64,000 nucleotides of DNA. It comes from Paracoccaceae bacterium. Its GTDB lineage: Bacteria > Pseudomonadota > Alphaproteobacteria > Rhodobacterales > Rhodobacteraceae. The DNA is taken from contig JADGFD010000001.1 of the NCBI GenBank assembly GCA_016744015.1, forward strand, positions 186,001-250,000. The letters are read 5' to 3'. The notes under the pieces were generated by a model that was given only the letters and a program-made list of their open reading frames with translations, was not told where the DNA came from and did no database searches. Positions 9,238 through 18,118 of the stretch are shown here, piece after piece. The translations under genes were made by a program, and so were the position numbers. The stretch's first letter is position 1. Every line of letters starts with the position of its first letter.

Positions 9238-10218
9238 ATGTCTTTTTTCTCAAAACTCAAAAAACGGCTCACGAAGTCGTCTGGTAAAATTGATGAAGGC
9301 GTGCAAGCGCTGGTCGCGGAAGAGACCCCCCAGGCCGAAGCGCCAAAGCCAGGGCTGATTGCCCGTGTGCTGGGGGCAGATGGCCCCAAGCGGGTGCTGG
9401 ATGACGCTATGCTCGAAAGCTTGGAGGAGCTGCTGATCTCAGCCGATATGGGGGTGGAAACCGCGCTGAAGGTTTCAGCCAATATGGCTGAAGGGCGGTT
9501 TGGCAAAAAGCTGGGGGCCGAGGAAATAAAGCGGCTGTTGGCCGCGGAATGTGCGTCCATTCTGGAGCCGGTGGCGCGGCCCTTGCCGATTTACCAAAAG
9601 CGCCCGCAGGTGGTGCTGGTGGTGGGGGTGAATGGCTCTGGCAAAACCACAACCATTGGCAAGCTTGCAAGCCAGCTTAAGGGTGCAGGAAAGTCGGTTG
9701 TGATTGCGGCGGGCGATACCTTTCGGGCGGCTGCGGTAGAGCAGCTTCAGGTGTGGGGCGAGCGCGCGGGGGTGCCGGTGCTGACCGCGCCTGAGGGCTC
9801 TGACCCGGCCTCATTGGCATTTGAGGCCATGGGCAAGGCGGAGGAAAGCGGCGCGGATATGCTGCTGATCGACACGGCGGGGCGGCTGCAAAACCGCGCT
9901 GACCTGATGGAAGAGCTGGCCAAAATTGTGCGGGTTATTCGCAAGAAAGACCCAGATGCGCCACATAACACATTACTGGTGCTAGATGCCACAACGGGGC
10001 AGAACGCATTGAAACAGGTGGATATTTTTACCAAAATCGCGGATGTTAGCGGGCTGGTGATGACCAAACTTGACGGCACCGCCAAGGGGGGCGTGCTGGT
10101 TGCGCTGGCGGATCGCACCGGCCTGCCCATCCATGCCATTGGCGTGGGGGAGGCAATAGATGACCTCTCGCCGTTTGACCCGCAAGACTTTGCCAACGCG
10201 CTGGCGGGAGTCGAGTGA
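9238..10218 (+). CDS. ftsY: Signal recognition particle receptor FtsY
   Basis: The 326-residue GTPase receives SRP-bound ribosomes at the inner membrane. The acidic, basic-started N-terminus (MSFFSKLKKRLTK) is the short membrane-binding A region. The NG domain follows with VVGVNGSGKTTTIGKLA (G1) near residue 130, GDTFRAAAVEQL, LIDTAGRLQN (G3), MTKLDGTAKGG (G4) and a GVGEAIDDLSPFD end. An AGGAG-like ribosome site precedes the ATG. The stop overlaps the start of the next gene by 4 bp. Confidence 0.97.
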   Translation: MSFFSKLKKRLTKSSGKIDEGVQALVAEETPQAEAPKPGLIARVLGADGPKRVLDDAMLESLEELLISADMGVETALKVSANMAEGRFGKKLGAEEIKRLLAAECASILEPVARPLPIYQKRPQVVLVVGVNGSGKTTTIGKLASQLKGAGKSVVIAAGDTFRAAAVEQLQVWGERAGVPVLTAPEGSDPASLAFEAMGKAEESGADMLLIDTAGRLQNRADLMEELAKIVRVIRKKDPDAPHNTLLVLDATTGQNALKQVDIFTKIADVSGLVMTKLDGTAKGGVLVALADRTGLPIHAIGVGEAIDDLSPFDPQDFANALAGVE

Positions 10219-11114
10219 GCGACGGGCTGGTTGCCCTTGCGGGCACCGAAGCGGGCCACTGGCTGGCCGTTGGGCTGGCATTGCTGGCGGCACTTACCCA
10301 TGCGATATTTGGCGCGCTGCAAAAGGGGCGGTTTGACCCTTGGCTAATGCGCGGCGCAATGGATGCATCCTATGGCCTGATGGCTGCGCCGTTTGCGCTT
10401 TTTGTAGTGCCATGGCCGGAGCCGCATATGTGGCTCATTTTTGCGGGCGTTCTGCCCATTCATCTGGGCTATAAACTGTTTCAGGCGATGGCCTATGCCA
10501 AGGGTGCTTATACGGTGGTTTATCCCGTGGTGCGCGGCACGGGGCCGCTTATAACGGTGCTGGCGGCGGGGGTGGTTTTTGGCGAGCGGTTTACGGCCCT
10601 ACAATGGCTCGGGGTGGCGCTGTTGCTGGGGGCGATTTTTGCGCTGGCGGGGGTGAACTTGCGGCAAACAAAGGTGGCGCGAGGGCAGCTTTGGCAGGCG
10701 CTGGGGCTGGCTTTTGTCACCGGGTTATTTGTGGCGCTTTACACCACCTATGACGCTTACGGCATTCGCGCCACCGCAGATCCGTTTACGTTTTTGGCAT
10801 GGTTTTTTATGATCGACGGTATGATCTTTCCGTTTATCTCGGCGCGATATTACAAAAACATGGCCTTCCCGCCAGCGCTTGGCCCGCTTATGCGGCGTGG
10901 CTTTTTGGGCGGGCTGATTGCCTATGCCAGCTTTGGCTCGGTCATGCTTGCCACACGGCTGGATACCGTGGGGCAGGCCGCGGTGCTGCGGGAAACTTCG
11001 GTGGTATTTGCGGCCCTGATCGGCTGGTTGTTCCTGAAGGAAAAAGTGGGGCCGCTACGGGGGGCGTTGATGGCGCTGATTGCACTTGGCGCGGTGGTAG
11101 TGGAATTTGGGTGA
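10215..11114 (+). CDS. EamA/DMT-family drug/metabolite exporter
   Basis: The gene starts with GTG at 10215, overlapping the ftsY stop (GTGA), so it is likely translated in coupling with ftsY. The 299-residue product is almost entirely hydrophobic, with about ten predicted transmembrane segments in two repeated EamA halves. The motif YTVVYPVVRGTGPLITVLAA near residue 95 is typical of the first half; VGQAAVLRETSVVFAALIGW marks the second. Substrates of this family (amino acids, metabolites) cannot be inferred. A palindromic repeat begins 6 nt after the stop. Confidence 0.85.
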   Translation: MSDGLVALAGTEAGHWLAVGLALLAALTHAIFGALQKGRFDPWLMRGAMDASYGLMAAPFALFVVPWPEPHMWLIFAGVLPIHLGYKLFQAMAYAKGAYTVVYPVVRGTGPLITVLAAGVVFGERFTALQWLGVALLLGAIFALAGVNLRQTKVARGQLWQALGLAFVTGLFVALYTTYDAYGIRATADPFTFLAWFFMIDGMIFPFISARYYKNMAFPPALGPLMRRGFLGGLIAYASFGSVMLATRLDTVGQAAVLRETSVVFAALIGWLFLKEKVGPLRGALMALIALGAVVVEFG

Positions 11115-11120
11115 TGCTGC

Positions 11121-11151
11121 GATTGGTGGGGTGGAACCCCACCCTACAATC
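11121..11151 (+). repeat. GTGGGGT..ACCCCAC-CCTAC palindrome, family E copy 1
   Basis: The core GTGGGGTGGAACCCCAC is followed by CCTA and flanked by GATTG/CAATC arms, giving a nested hairpin right after the DMT exporter stop. The same core recurs at 18096-18118 and inside nnr at 18611-18634. It has a strong stem but no U-run, so it is a REP-like element rather than a classical terminator. Confidence 0.7.
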
Positions 11152-11182
11152 GGGTAAGCTGCGGTGAAACTAAGGATATGAT

Positions 11183-11785
11183 ATGACTGAAAAGAAGCAA
11201 AATCCCATCATAAAGCTGGTGCTGGAAATCGGGCCGATCGCCATCTTTTTCCTAGCCTACAAATTTGCCCCTTTTCCGGAAGGTGCGAGTGATGATGAGC
11301 GGCAGCTGGCGCAGGTAATATTTGCCACCGGGGTTTTTATCCCGGTTACGCTGATCGCGCTGGCATATTCGTGGTTTGTAAACAAGCACTTGCCCAAAAT
11401 GGCGGTGATCACGGCGGTGATTGTGGTGGTGTTTGGCGGGCTGACGGTGTGGCTGCAAGACGCAACTTTTATCAAGATGAAACCCACCATTCTTTACCTT
11501 GCTTTTGGTGGCACGCTGGGCTTTGGCCTGTTGCGCGGGCAAAGCTATTTGCGCTATTTGATGGGGGAAATCATGCCGCTGCAAGATGAGGGCTGGATGA
11601 TTTTCACCAAGCGCTTCGCGCTGTTTTTCGTCGGCCTTGCCATTGCTAATGAGCTGGTTTGGCGCAGCTTTGACACGGACACATGGGTGACTTTTAAAAC
11701 CTTTTTTCTGCCCATTGCCAGTTTTGGTTTTATCATGTCGCAGGTGGGGTTATTCGCTAAATACGAGATCAAGGACGAGGCATAA
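11183..11785 (+). CDS. yciB: Inner-membrane-spanning protein YciB (intracellular septation protein A family)
   Basis: The 200-residue membrane protein has the family hallmarks: LEIGPIAIFFLAYK at the start, then PTILYLAFGGTLGFGLLRGQSYLRYLMG in the middle and RFALFFVGLAIANELVWR near residue 155. Six hydrophobic helices are evident. The family is linked to envelope integrity and septation, but its molecular activity is not settled. The last 17 bp overlap the end of the convergent methyltransferase gene on the other strand. Confidence 0.92.
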   Translation: MTEKKQNPIIKLVLEIGPIAIFFLAYKFAPFPEGASDDERQLAQVIFATGVFIPVTLIALAYSWFVNKHLPKMAVITAVIVVVFGGLTVWLQDATFIKMKPTILYLAFGGTLGFGLLRGQSYLRYLMGEIMPLQDEGWMIFTKRFALFFVGLAIANELVWRSFDTDTWVTFKTFFLPIASFGFIMSQVGLFAKYEIKDEA

Positions 11786-13367
11786 GCCCGTCAACGGCGC
11801 GGGTGCGGTTCACGTCGGCGAGCAAATCCTCGCCGGCTGTTTTGCTAATCGAGACCAAAATCTCGTTTTGTAACTGCACCAGTGCCTCGCGCTGATCGGC
11901 TTCTTTATCCATTGCTAGCCCTTTGGCAATGGATATGAGCGCGCCCTCAATTTCATCGGATTCCACTTGAATTTGGGCCTGCAAAAGGCGGGACTGGGGC
12001 GAGGCACCGGAGAGACGAAGGCAGGTGGAGATGGCCGAGGCTGCGCCGGGAATGTCCTCCAAATGATAGCGCGCCTGCGCAATAATGCGATGAAGGTTGG
12101 GGGCCAGCGGGTTTAGGCTGAGGCCAAATTCAGCCAGTGAAATTGCGTCTTTATAGTCTTTTGCGCCGAGCAGCAGCAGCTCGGCAACTTCCTCTGCCAA
12201 GGACCAGTTATTGGGCTGCAAGGCCATGGCTTTGCCATAAAGCTGGCGCGCGATCTCAAAAGCATTGGCGCGCAGCATCTCGCGGGCGGCCTCCACGGGC
12301 AGGCGCAGGGCTTGCTGGCGGGCGAGGCCAAAGAGGAGGTCAACCAGCTCGGATAAGTCACCTTTATCACCATTATAAAGCACGCGGGTGATCAGGTGGC
12401 CTTCCTCGGCTTCGGGCTTAAGATAGCTGGTTTTTCCTTTGGTAAACCAGCTGTCAAGCTGATGGAAATTCACCGCCGCTGCGGCTGATGCGCCAAAGCT
12501 CTGGAACTCGATCTGTTCGGAGGGTTCGCGCGGGGCAAGCGTGCCGTAATCAGACAGCATGGCAAAGCCGCTCGGGCGCAAAGCACGCGTGATATTTTCC
12601 ATGCAGGCCAGCGCGCCGTGGCAATGCACCAGCGGGGTGTCTTCACCCTCTGCCAATGGCAGGGCGGCCTCAAAAGGCAGCGGCCCGGCCTCAATATGCC
12701 GGGTCTGGATTTGCAGGTTTTTGGCCAAAGGCAAAAACGGGGCGAGATGGGCACTACCGGGGATTCTGAGCGCGTCTTGAAGGGCTTCATGGGCCACTGG
12801 CAGCGTGCAGCGGGTTTGCATTTGCTTTATGCCGCTTTCCCCAATTGAAAGAATATCAATCGGTAGGCTGTCCAGGATATAGGAGCCAAAAACGCCGTCA
12901 AACGCGGCGTTAAATTCATCGGGCCAGGGCGCACTCGCGTCAAAAACCACGGTTTCGATATGCGCGGCATGTTCGGATAGCACGCCGTATTCGGTTTGTG
13001 ATTCCAGCATCTTAGCGCTGGCATCTGTCACCACATAAGTGCAGGTGTCATAAATCTCGGGCGCTTGTGCTTTTAGGGCGTCCAAAAACAGCTTGGCAAA
13101 AATGCCCGAGCCGGCACCGATTTCCAAAAAGCGGCAGGGCTGGCTTTTGGGGCCGGTTTCCAGCAAAAGCTGCACCGCATCATCCGATAATCGCCCGCTT
13201 GAAGTTGCGCCATATGGCACATCCATCTGCAAAAAAACCGCAAGCCCACAATCAGCCCAAGCCGAGCGCGCAATCCGCATGGCGGCGCTGTGCCAGATCG
13301 GCTGAAAGCGCTCGATCGGATGCCCTCTATCTGCGCCATTGGCAACAATCGCGACAGGGTCCAGCAC
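11769..13367 (-). CDS. SAM-dependent methyltransferase (MidA-like) fused to TPR-type repeats
   Basis: The product is 532 residues from a GTG at 13365-13367, directly abutting the stop of the upstream gene (TAG-GTG). Residues about 30-340 resemble the MidA/NDUFAF7 class: the SAM motif RFLEIGAGSGIFAKLF near residue 100, FGSYILDSLPIDIL near 180 and MLSDYGTL near 285. Residues about 355-510 are helical pairs in a TPR pattern (ARQLYGKAMALQPNN, AISLAEFGLSLNP, ISTCLRLSGASPQ). This suggests a protein methyltransferase with a built-in partner-binding scaffold. The target is unknown. It lies downstream of the ccm genes. Confidence 0.75.
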   Translation of the reverse strand: MLDPVAIVANGADRGHPIERFQPIWHSAAMRIARSAWADCGLAVFLQMDVPYGATSSGRLSDDAVQLLLETGPKSQPCRFLEIGAGSGIFAKLFLDALKAQAPEIYDTCTYVVTDASAKMLESQTEYGVLSEHAAHIETVVFDASAPWPDEFNAAFDGVFGSYILDSLPIDILSIGESGIKQMQTRCTLPVAHEALQDALRIPGSAHLAPFLPLAKNLQIQTRHIEAGPLPFEAALPLAEGEDTPLVHCHGALACMENITRALRPSGFAMLSDYGTLAPREPSEQIEFQSFGASAAAAVNFHQLDSWFTKGKTSYLKPEAEEGHLITRVLYNGDKGDLSELVDLLFGLARQQALRLPVEAAREMLRANAFEIARQLYGKAMALQPNNWSLAEEVAELLLLGAKDYKDAISLAEFGLSLNPLAPNLHRIIAQARYHLEDIPGAASAISTCLRLSGASPQSRLLQAQIQVESDEIEGALISIAKGLAMDKEADQREALVQLQNEILVSISKTAGEDLLADVNRTRAVDGLMPRP

Positions 13368-13697
13368 CTAGCGCTTACCCTTTTTCTGGTCATAGGCCTT
13401 AAGGGCTTGGTCGACCAGCTTCATGGTATTGCGCTCCATCAGGCGCGGGTCCACCTGCTTGGTCATTTTCTTGCTATTTTTGTCCATCTTGCCAAAGCGT
13501 TTTTCCAAAGCAACAATGTATTTATGATCCTGCGCATTAACCCGGTTTTGGTCTTTTAAATTGCGGTTAAAACGATCTTCCAACTTGGTGACATGCCGAT
13601 GGACCTCGTTATTGATCCTCACCATGTCCGAATAAAAGCTCTCAACTTTACCTTCGAGTTTAACCAGTCTTTTTTCAATGCTATTGATATCAGCCAT
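13368..13697 (-). CDS. Small coiled-coil protein
   Basis: The 109-residue product is charged and helical, with heptad-like segments such as IEKRLVKLEGKVESFYSDM and VHRHVTKLEDRFNRNLKDQ. The C-terminus is very basic (KAYDQKKGKR). There is no signal peptide or membrane helix. It abuts the following methyltransferase-TPR gene with no gap. I do not recognise a family; a small scaffold or nucleic-acid-associated protein is possible. Confidence 0.6.
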   Translation of the reverse strand: MADINSIEKRLVKLEGKVESFYSDMVRINNEVHRHVTKLEDRFNRNLKDQNRVNAQDHKYIVALEKRFGKMDKNSKKMTKQVDPRLMERNTMKLVDQALKAYDQKKGKR

Positions 13698-13775
13698 AAT
13701 ATAACCTCTACTTAAAACTATAATGTAGGGGTATAGCTTTGCACAAAAGCGCTATTCTGTCTAGCTTTGGCCATT

Positions 13776-14330
13776 TTACTCGGCAGTGCCGCCGAGCAGT
13801 GGCAATATCCGATTGGTTAAAACCGATTGGGTGATCGGGCCGGGGTAGCGCAGCAAAATCTTGCCCTCGCCATCCAGAATGAAGGTTTCCGGCACACCGG
13901 TTACGCCCCACTCAATGGCGTTGCGGCCGGAGGCGTCCGCTCCGACTTTTATAAACGGGTCGCCAAATTGCGCCATAAATGCCTCGGCTTGCGAAGGTTG
14001 GTCTTTATAGTTGATGCCAATGATGGCGATCCCCATCTCGTCGGCCATATGCTCCAGCATTGGGGCTTCGGCGCGGCACGGGGCGCACCAGCTGGCCCAG
14101 AAGTTAACCAGTTGCATATTGCCGTTGCGAAAGTCGGCATCCACGGGGGCCGGGTCTTCGCGTAGGTTCGTTAGGTTGACCGATGGCGCGTCTCGCCCGA
14201 TAAACGCGGACGGCAGATCATTTGGGTTTTCGCGCTGCAAGCCGACATAAAACATCGTGGCGAGACCAAGGAATATCAGCACCGGTAACAGCAGCAGCGG
14301 GTTAAATGATTTTTTCGGTGCTTCGGTCAT
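13776..14330 (-). CDS. ccmG: Thiol:disulfide interchange protein CcmG/DsbE
   Basis: The 184-residue protein has one N-terminal membrane anchor (residues about 12-30) and a periplasmic thioredoxin domain with the active site WASWCAPCRAE near residue 82. The cis-proline motif GVTGVPETFILD near residue 145 is the CcmG hallmark. It keeps apocytochrome c cysteines reduced for haem ligation. Its ATG overlaps the ccmD stop by 4 bp, which fixes the start and the operon order ccmC-ccmD-ccmG. Confidence 0.95.
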   Translation of the reverse strand: MTEAPKKSFNPLLLLPVLIFLGLATMFYVGLQRENPNDLPSAFIGRDAPSVNLTNLREDPAPVDADFRNGNMQLVNFWASWCAPCRAEAPMLEHMADEMGIAIIGINYKDQPSQAEAFMAQFGDPFIKVGADASGRNAIEWGVTGVPETFILDGEGKILLRYPGPITQSVLTNRILPLLGGTAE

Positions 14331-14482
14331 TTTGTGCCTCGATCTTTTTCAAGCCGCGCAAGCGTTTCTTTACTCTTTTTTGCGTTGCGAAGGGAGCGCC
14401 AAATCAGCCCGACGAGGAGCACAATCATCGAGGCATAAGCGGCGAAGATTTCGACAGCATATTTTCCTAAATCAGGGAGCAT
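14327..14482 (-). CDS. ccmD: Haem exporter protein CcmD
   Basis: This 51-residue frame starts MLPDLGKYAVEIFAAYA and has a single membrane helix (residues about 11-30) followed by a basic tail (RSLRNAKKSKE). Size, topology and position are exactly those of CcmD, which releases holo-CcmE from the CcmABC complex. The start overlaps the ccmC stop (TGATG). The stop overlaps the ccmG start (ATGA). Confidence 0.93.
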   Translation of the reverse strand: MLPDLGKYAVEIFAAYASMIVLLVGLIWRSLRNAKKSKETLARLEKDRGTK

Positions 14483-15213
14483 CAGGCCTCTCTGGCCCTG
14501 AGGGCGTTTATGCGGCGGTTACGAATTTCGGTGCGGGTGCGCAGTAGCAGGAGCGCAAGGAAGAGCAGGAAAAACCCAGCGATCGAGAGCATAAGCGGCT
14601 GCCAAAACACCGCCGAAACCTGCGTTTCTTCACCGGGGCGAATGAGCGGGGCTGAGGTGCCTTGGTGCAGCCCTTGGCTCCAGAAGTTAACGGCATAGCG
14701 GGAGATGATGGCAAAAACCGATCCTATCATGCAAAGGATGGCCGAAAGATCGGCGGCTTTATCTGCGTCGTCTATGGCGGCCCAGAGGGCGATATAGCCG
14801 ATGTAAAAAATGAACATGATCAGGAAAGAGGTGAGGCGCGGGTCCCAGACCCACCAAGTGCCCCACATAGGCTGGCCCCAAACGGCGCCGGTGATGAGGG
14901 CAATCAGGGTCATAACCGCGCCGATGGGGGCGGCGGCCTTGGCGGCGAGGGCCGAAACATGGTGCCGCCGGATAAGCCAGATGAGGGATGTGACGAACAT
15001 CATGAAATAGACGTTAATCGCCAAAAAGGCTGTGGGCACATGCACATAAATGATCTTGACGGTTGCGCCTTGGCGGGCATCATTAGGCGTGAGGAAAAAA
15101 CCCCAGATAAGCGCAGGGAGAAGGGTGAGGAGGGCAAGCCCCGTGACCCACGGTAGCACCCGACCTGAAAGGCGCATAAAACGCACCGGATTGGCAAATT
15201 CCCATATAGACAT
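14482..15213 (-). CDS. ccmC: Haem exporter/handling protein CcmC
   Basis: A 243-residue, six-helix membrane protein. The tryptophan-rich periplasmic haem-binding motif is clear (MWGTWWVWDPRLTS near residue 120), flanked by conserved histidines in IIYVHVPTAF near 55 and in WSQGLHQG near 183. It loads haem onto CcmE during cytochrome c maturation. The usual upstream partners ccmA and ccmB are not present; 264 bp of repeat-rich DNA and then a helicase gene lie upstream. Confidence 0.96.
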   Translation of the reverse strand: MSIWEFANPVRFMRLSGRVLPWVTGLALLTLLPALIWGFFLTPNDARQGATVKIIYVHVPTAFLAINVYFMMFVTSLIWLIRRHHVSALAAKAAAPIGAVMTLIALITGAVWGQPMWGTWWVWDPRLTSFLIMFIFYIGYIALWAAIDDADKAADLSAILCMIGSVFAIISRYAVNFWSQGLHQGTSAPLIRPGEETQVSAVFWQPLMLSIAGFFLLFLALLLLRTRTEIRNRRINALRAREA

Positions 15214-15340
15214 ATAGGGTGTTTAACCGCTTGGGAAAGCGGGTGCAATCGGCATTCGGTCACAGTTTGGCGACTGGCTGAAAATAGCGCTGCGCTTAGG
15301 TTTGGCCCGCCGAGCGCAGCGAGGCCACGGCCAGCGGCAG

Positions 15341-15477
15341 GCGTTTTTCAGTTTACTGAAAAACGTGCTTTTTCGACGGGGGGCTTGCCCCCCTAGGAGA
15401 AAAAGCAAGCCTAGAACTGTCGGACAGTTCCGGCGGTGCACCTCCTCGGCGCATGCGGCGCTTCGCTTGCAGGGCGC
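15341..15477 (-). repeat. Cluster of three perfect hairpins between the helicase gene and ccmC
   Basis: Three palindromes are visible: a 10-bp stem with TTTA loop (15342-15365), GGGGGGC-TT-GCCCCCC (15378-15393) and GAACTGTC-G-GACAGTTC (15414-15430). The stretch 15431-15477 also contains a GCGCCGAGGAGGTGCACC block (minus strand) like that next to family A at about 28866-28890. It follows the helicase stop and probably terminates or protects its mRNA. The rest of the 15214-15477 gap shows no gene. Confidence 0.6.
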
Positions 15478-16713
15478 TTAGCTGGCCTTTTGGCGTGGGC
15501 GATGCCGACGGCGGCGCTGTTGCGGCCGGCCACCATCGGGTCGTTTGGCGGCGCGGGTGGGTTGCGGGATGTCTTTTTCCTGCAAAGGCGTGCCATCTGC
15601 TGAAAGTGCCGGGATTTTGATTTTGATCAGTCGTTCAATGGCGCGTAGAAGCTTGATTTCCTCAGACGTGCAGAAGCTCACCGCCAACCCCGACGCCCCG
15701 GCCCGTGCGGTGCGGCCAATGCGGTGCACATAGCTTTCCGGCACGTTTGGCAGGTCATAATTCACCACAAGCTCAACCCCCGGAACATCAATGCCGCGCG
15801 CGGCAATGTCGGTTGCGATCAGCACCAGTGTTTTGCCGTTCTTAAAAGACGCGAGTGTCCGCACGCGCTGGCTCTGGGATTTGTTGCCGTGAATCGCTTC
15901 AGCACCAATGCCCTCAGCCACCAGTTTACGCGCGATTTTGTCGGCCCCGCGTTTGGTGCGGGCAAAGACGATGATCCGCTTGCCCGGGTGGGTTTTGGCC
16001 AGCTTTGTCATCGCGTTAACCTTGCCATCGGGCGGCAGGTGCATCACGCTTTGCGCAATTTTATCGGCGGTTTTTGCCACGGGCGTGACCGAGACCTCAA
16101 CCGGATTTTTCAGGTGGTCCTGTGAAAGCGCCTTGATTTCCTTGGGCATAGTGGCCGAGAAAAGTAACGTTTGCCGCTTTTTGGGCAGCAGCTTCAAGAT
16201 CCGCTTAATGGCGGGCATAAAGCCGATATCCAGCATTTGGTCAGCTTCATCGAGCACAACCGTTTCAACTTGGTCCAGCCGCACGGCTTTTTGCGACACG
16301 AGGTCTTCGAGCCGGCCAGGCGTGGCGACAAGGAAATCTATCCCGCCGCGCAGGGCGTTGATTTGCCGCTTGATCGGCACGCCGCCTACCACACAGGTGG
16401 ACTTTAGCGGTAGACGCCCGCCGTAATCACGCACAGATTTATCAATCTGCGCGGCTAGCTCTCGCGTGGGTGAAAGGATCAGCACGCGGATAGGGCGGTG
16501 CTTGCCACCCTCGGAGGTTTTGTTAACACGGTGCAGCAAGGGCAGGGTAAAGGCCGCGGTTTTACCGGTGCCGGTTTGGGCAAGGCCAACCACATCGCTG
16601 CCCTCCATAATGGGCGGAATGGCTTGGGCCTGAATGGGCGTGGCGGTTTCATAACCAAGTTCTTGCAACGTGGTTAGAATCGGCTTGGAGAGGCCGGTGT
16701 CCTCAAAGTTCAT
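15478..16713 (-). CDS. rhlE: DEAD-box ATP-dependent RNA helicase (RhlE-like)
   Basis: The 411-residue helicase has the full motif set: Q motif (FEDTGLSKPILTTLQELGY), AQTGTGKTAAF (Walker A), VLDEADQMLD (DEAD), SATMPKE (motif III), and ATDIAARGIDVPGVELVVNYDLP plus HRIGRTARAG in the second RecA domain. The C-terminus is short, basic and Arg/Gln-rich (QQRRRRHRPRQK), typical of RhlE-like proteins that remodel structured RNA or ribosomal precursors. It appears monocistronic, with repeat hairpins after the stop. Confidence 0.92.
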   Translation of the reverse strand: MNFEDTGLSKPILTTLQELGYETATPIQAQAIPPIMEGSDVVGLAQTGTGKTAAFTLPLLHRVNKTSEGGKHRPIRVLILSPTRELAAQIDKSVRDYGGRLPLKSTCVVGGVPIKRQINALRGGIDFLVATPGRLEDLVSQKAVRLDQVETVVLDEADQMLDIGFMPAIKRILKLLPKKRQTLLFSATMPKEIKALSQDHLKNPVEVSVTPVAKTADKIAQSVMHLPPDGKVNAMTKLAKTHPGKRIIVFARTKRGADKIARKLVAEGIGAEAIHGNKSQSQRVRTLASFKNGKTLVLIATDIAARGIDVPGVELVVNYDLPNVPESYVHRIGRTARAGASGLAVSFCTSEEIKLLRAIERLIKIKIPALSADGTPLQEKDIPQPTRAAKRPDGGRPQQRRRRHRPRQKAS

Positions 16714-16963
16714 TGTATAATGCTTTCAATATGCGCGCGGCAGGCACGGCTTTGGCTTGTCAGGTGCGACAGGCTCTAGCAGACGTGCAAAAAGGCTCGT
16801 AGGTGAGTTGGCCGCGGGGTTCTTGGGCTATATGGGCCATGTTGCGGCGCAATACAAGCCTTCATATCTGCGTGGAAACCACGCCCCCAGCTTGGCAAAC
16901 GCATTATGCGGTGTAAAAAGCTGCGCAAAGCAACCCTTAGCCTGCCAACATGTTATGTAACTC

Positions 16964-18105
16964 TTGGACACATATTTCGTGCCAGCCGTTTTAGCGGCGG
17001 ATTTTGTGGCCGCACAGACCGAGCATAGCGATTTGGCCGAAGGGCTATATCTTAAAGACGAGGCGGAGGGGGCGGTGATCGGGCGCTATAAATATGTGCG
17101 GGCTGATTTTTTGCAAGCGATTGAAGCGAGTGATGGCCATTGGCAGGATTGGCCAATACTGGCCAACGTTTTGGCGGCTGGCGTTGATATTTTTGCGCCG
17201 CTGGATGCCTGCCCGCAAGACCCACTGCACCACGGGGAGGGTCTTCACACCCGCATGGTGGTGGAGGCACTGGTAGGCTTGCCAGCGTGGCGTAATATGC
17301 CGCCGGATGATCGCGCGCTTTTGTTTTGGGCCGCCTGCCTGCATGATATTGGTAAACCCGCCACCACCAAAGAGGAAGGTGGCCGGATCACCTCGCGCGG
17401 GCATTCCCGCGTGGGGGCCTGATGGCGCGGCAATGGTTGCGTGACGCGGGCGTGCCTTTTGCGTGGCGCGAGGCGCTGTGCGGTTTGATCGCCCACCATC
17501 AGCTACCGTTTGGGCTGATTGAGCGGCCCAGCCCACACAGGCTTGCTATTTCTACGGCGCAGGCGTGCCGCGCCGATTGGCTCTGCCTTAACGGCCCCTA
17601 TCCTTTCACCAATGCTGTAAGCCGTCTTACCTTTTTGGAGCGGCCCGAGCGCGCAGCAGATTACCCCGCCTTTGAGGATTTTTGCTGCACGGCCTATGTG
17701 ATGTCTGGCCTGCCCGGCGCGGGCAAGGACAGGTGGGTAGGGCAAAACCCGCCGCATCTTCCGATGGTGAGCCTTGATACTATCCGCACAGAAACCGGAG
17801 TGTCATCGCGAGGCAACCAAGGGCAGGTTATTCAGGCGGCTTATGAGCAGGTGTGGGCGCGGCAGGATTTTATTTGGAACGGGATCAACGTGACGCGGCA
17901 AAACAGAGCGCGGCTTACGCGAGTGCTAAGGGATTATAAGGCGCGGATTCATATGGTTTATATTGAAGTGCCGCCCAGTGTTGGGCGGCAGCAAAACAAG
18001 AGGCGTAGCCGCGTGGTGCCAGAAGCGGTGATCGCGGGGTTAGCACGAAAGCTGGAGCCGCCAACGCTGAGTGAAGCGCATGAGGTGACGCTGGTGGTGG
18101 GGTGA
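16964..18105 (+). pseudogene. Decayed RNA-repair locus: RNA-ligase tail fused to HD-domain/P-loop kinase, frameshifted
   Basis: Two abutting frames (16964-17422 and 17422-18105) read as one damaged gene. The first begins at a doubtful TTG with an RNA-ligase C-terminus (LAEGLYLKDEAEG, GRYKYVRADFLQAI, DWPILANVLA). It then passes into an HD domain (HGEGLHTRMVVEALV, ACLHDIGKPATT, GRITSRGHSRVGA) and stops. The next frame continues MARQWLRDAG, IAHHQLPFGLIERP, and then a kinase P-loop (VMSGLPGAGKD, SLDTIR). One missing base near 17415-17421 would explain the break, since GCC-nTG-ATG would restore the frame. From memory of intact homologues, the ligase N-terminus and about 30 residues after CRADWLCL are also missing. 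Intact relatives are a DRB0094-like RNA ligase and an HD-polynucleotide kinase encoded side by side. Confidence 0.75.
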
Positions 18106-18118
18106 AAACCCACCCTAC
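18096..18118 (+). repeat. Family E palindrome copy 2, overlapping two gene ends
   Basis: GGTGGGGTGAAAACCCACC followed by CTAC. It contains the TGA that ends the RNA-repair pseudogene, and its CTA provides the nnr stop on the other strand. The core matches the copies at 11121-11151 and 18611-18634. Confidence 0.7.

Noticed and set aside
16757-16960. 67-codon frame upstream of the RNA-repair pseudogene, considered as the missing ligase N-terminus
   Set aside because: Its translation shows no RNA-ligase motifs; the ligase N-terminus appears to be deleted.
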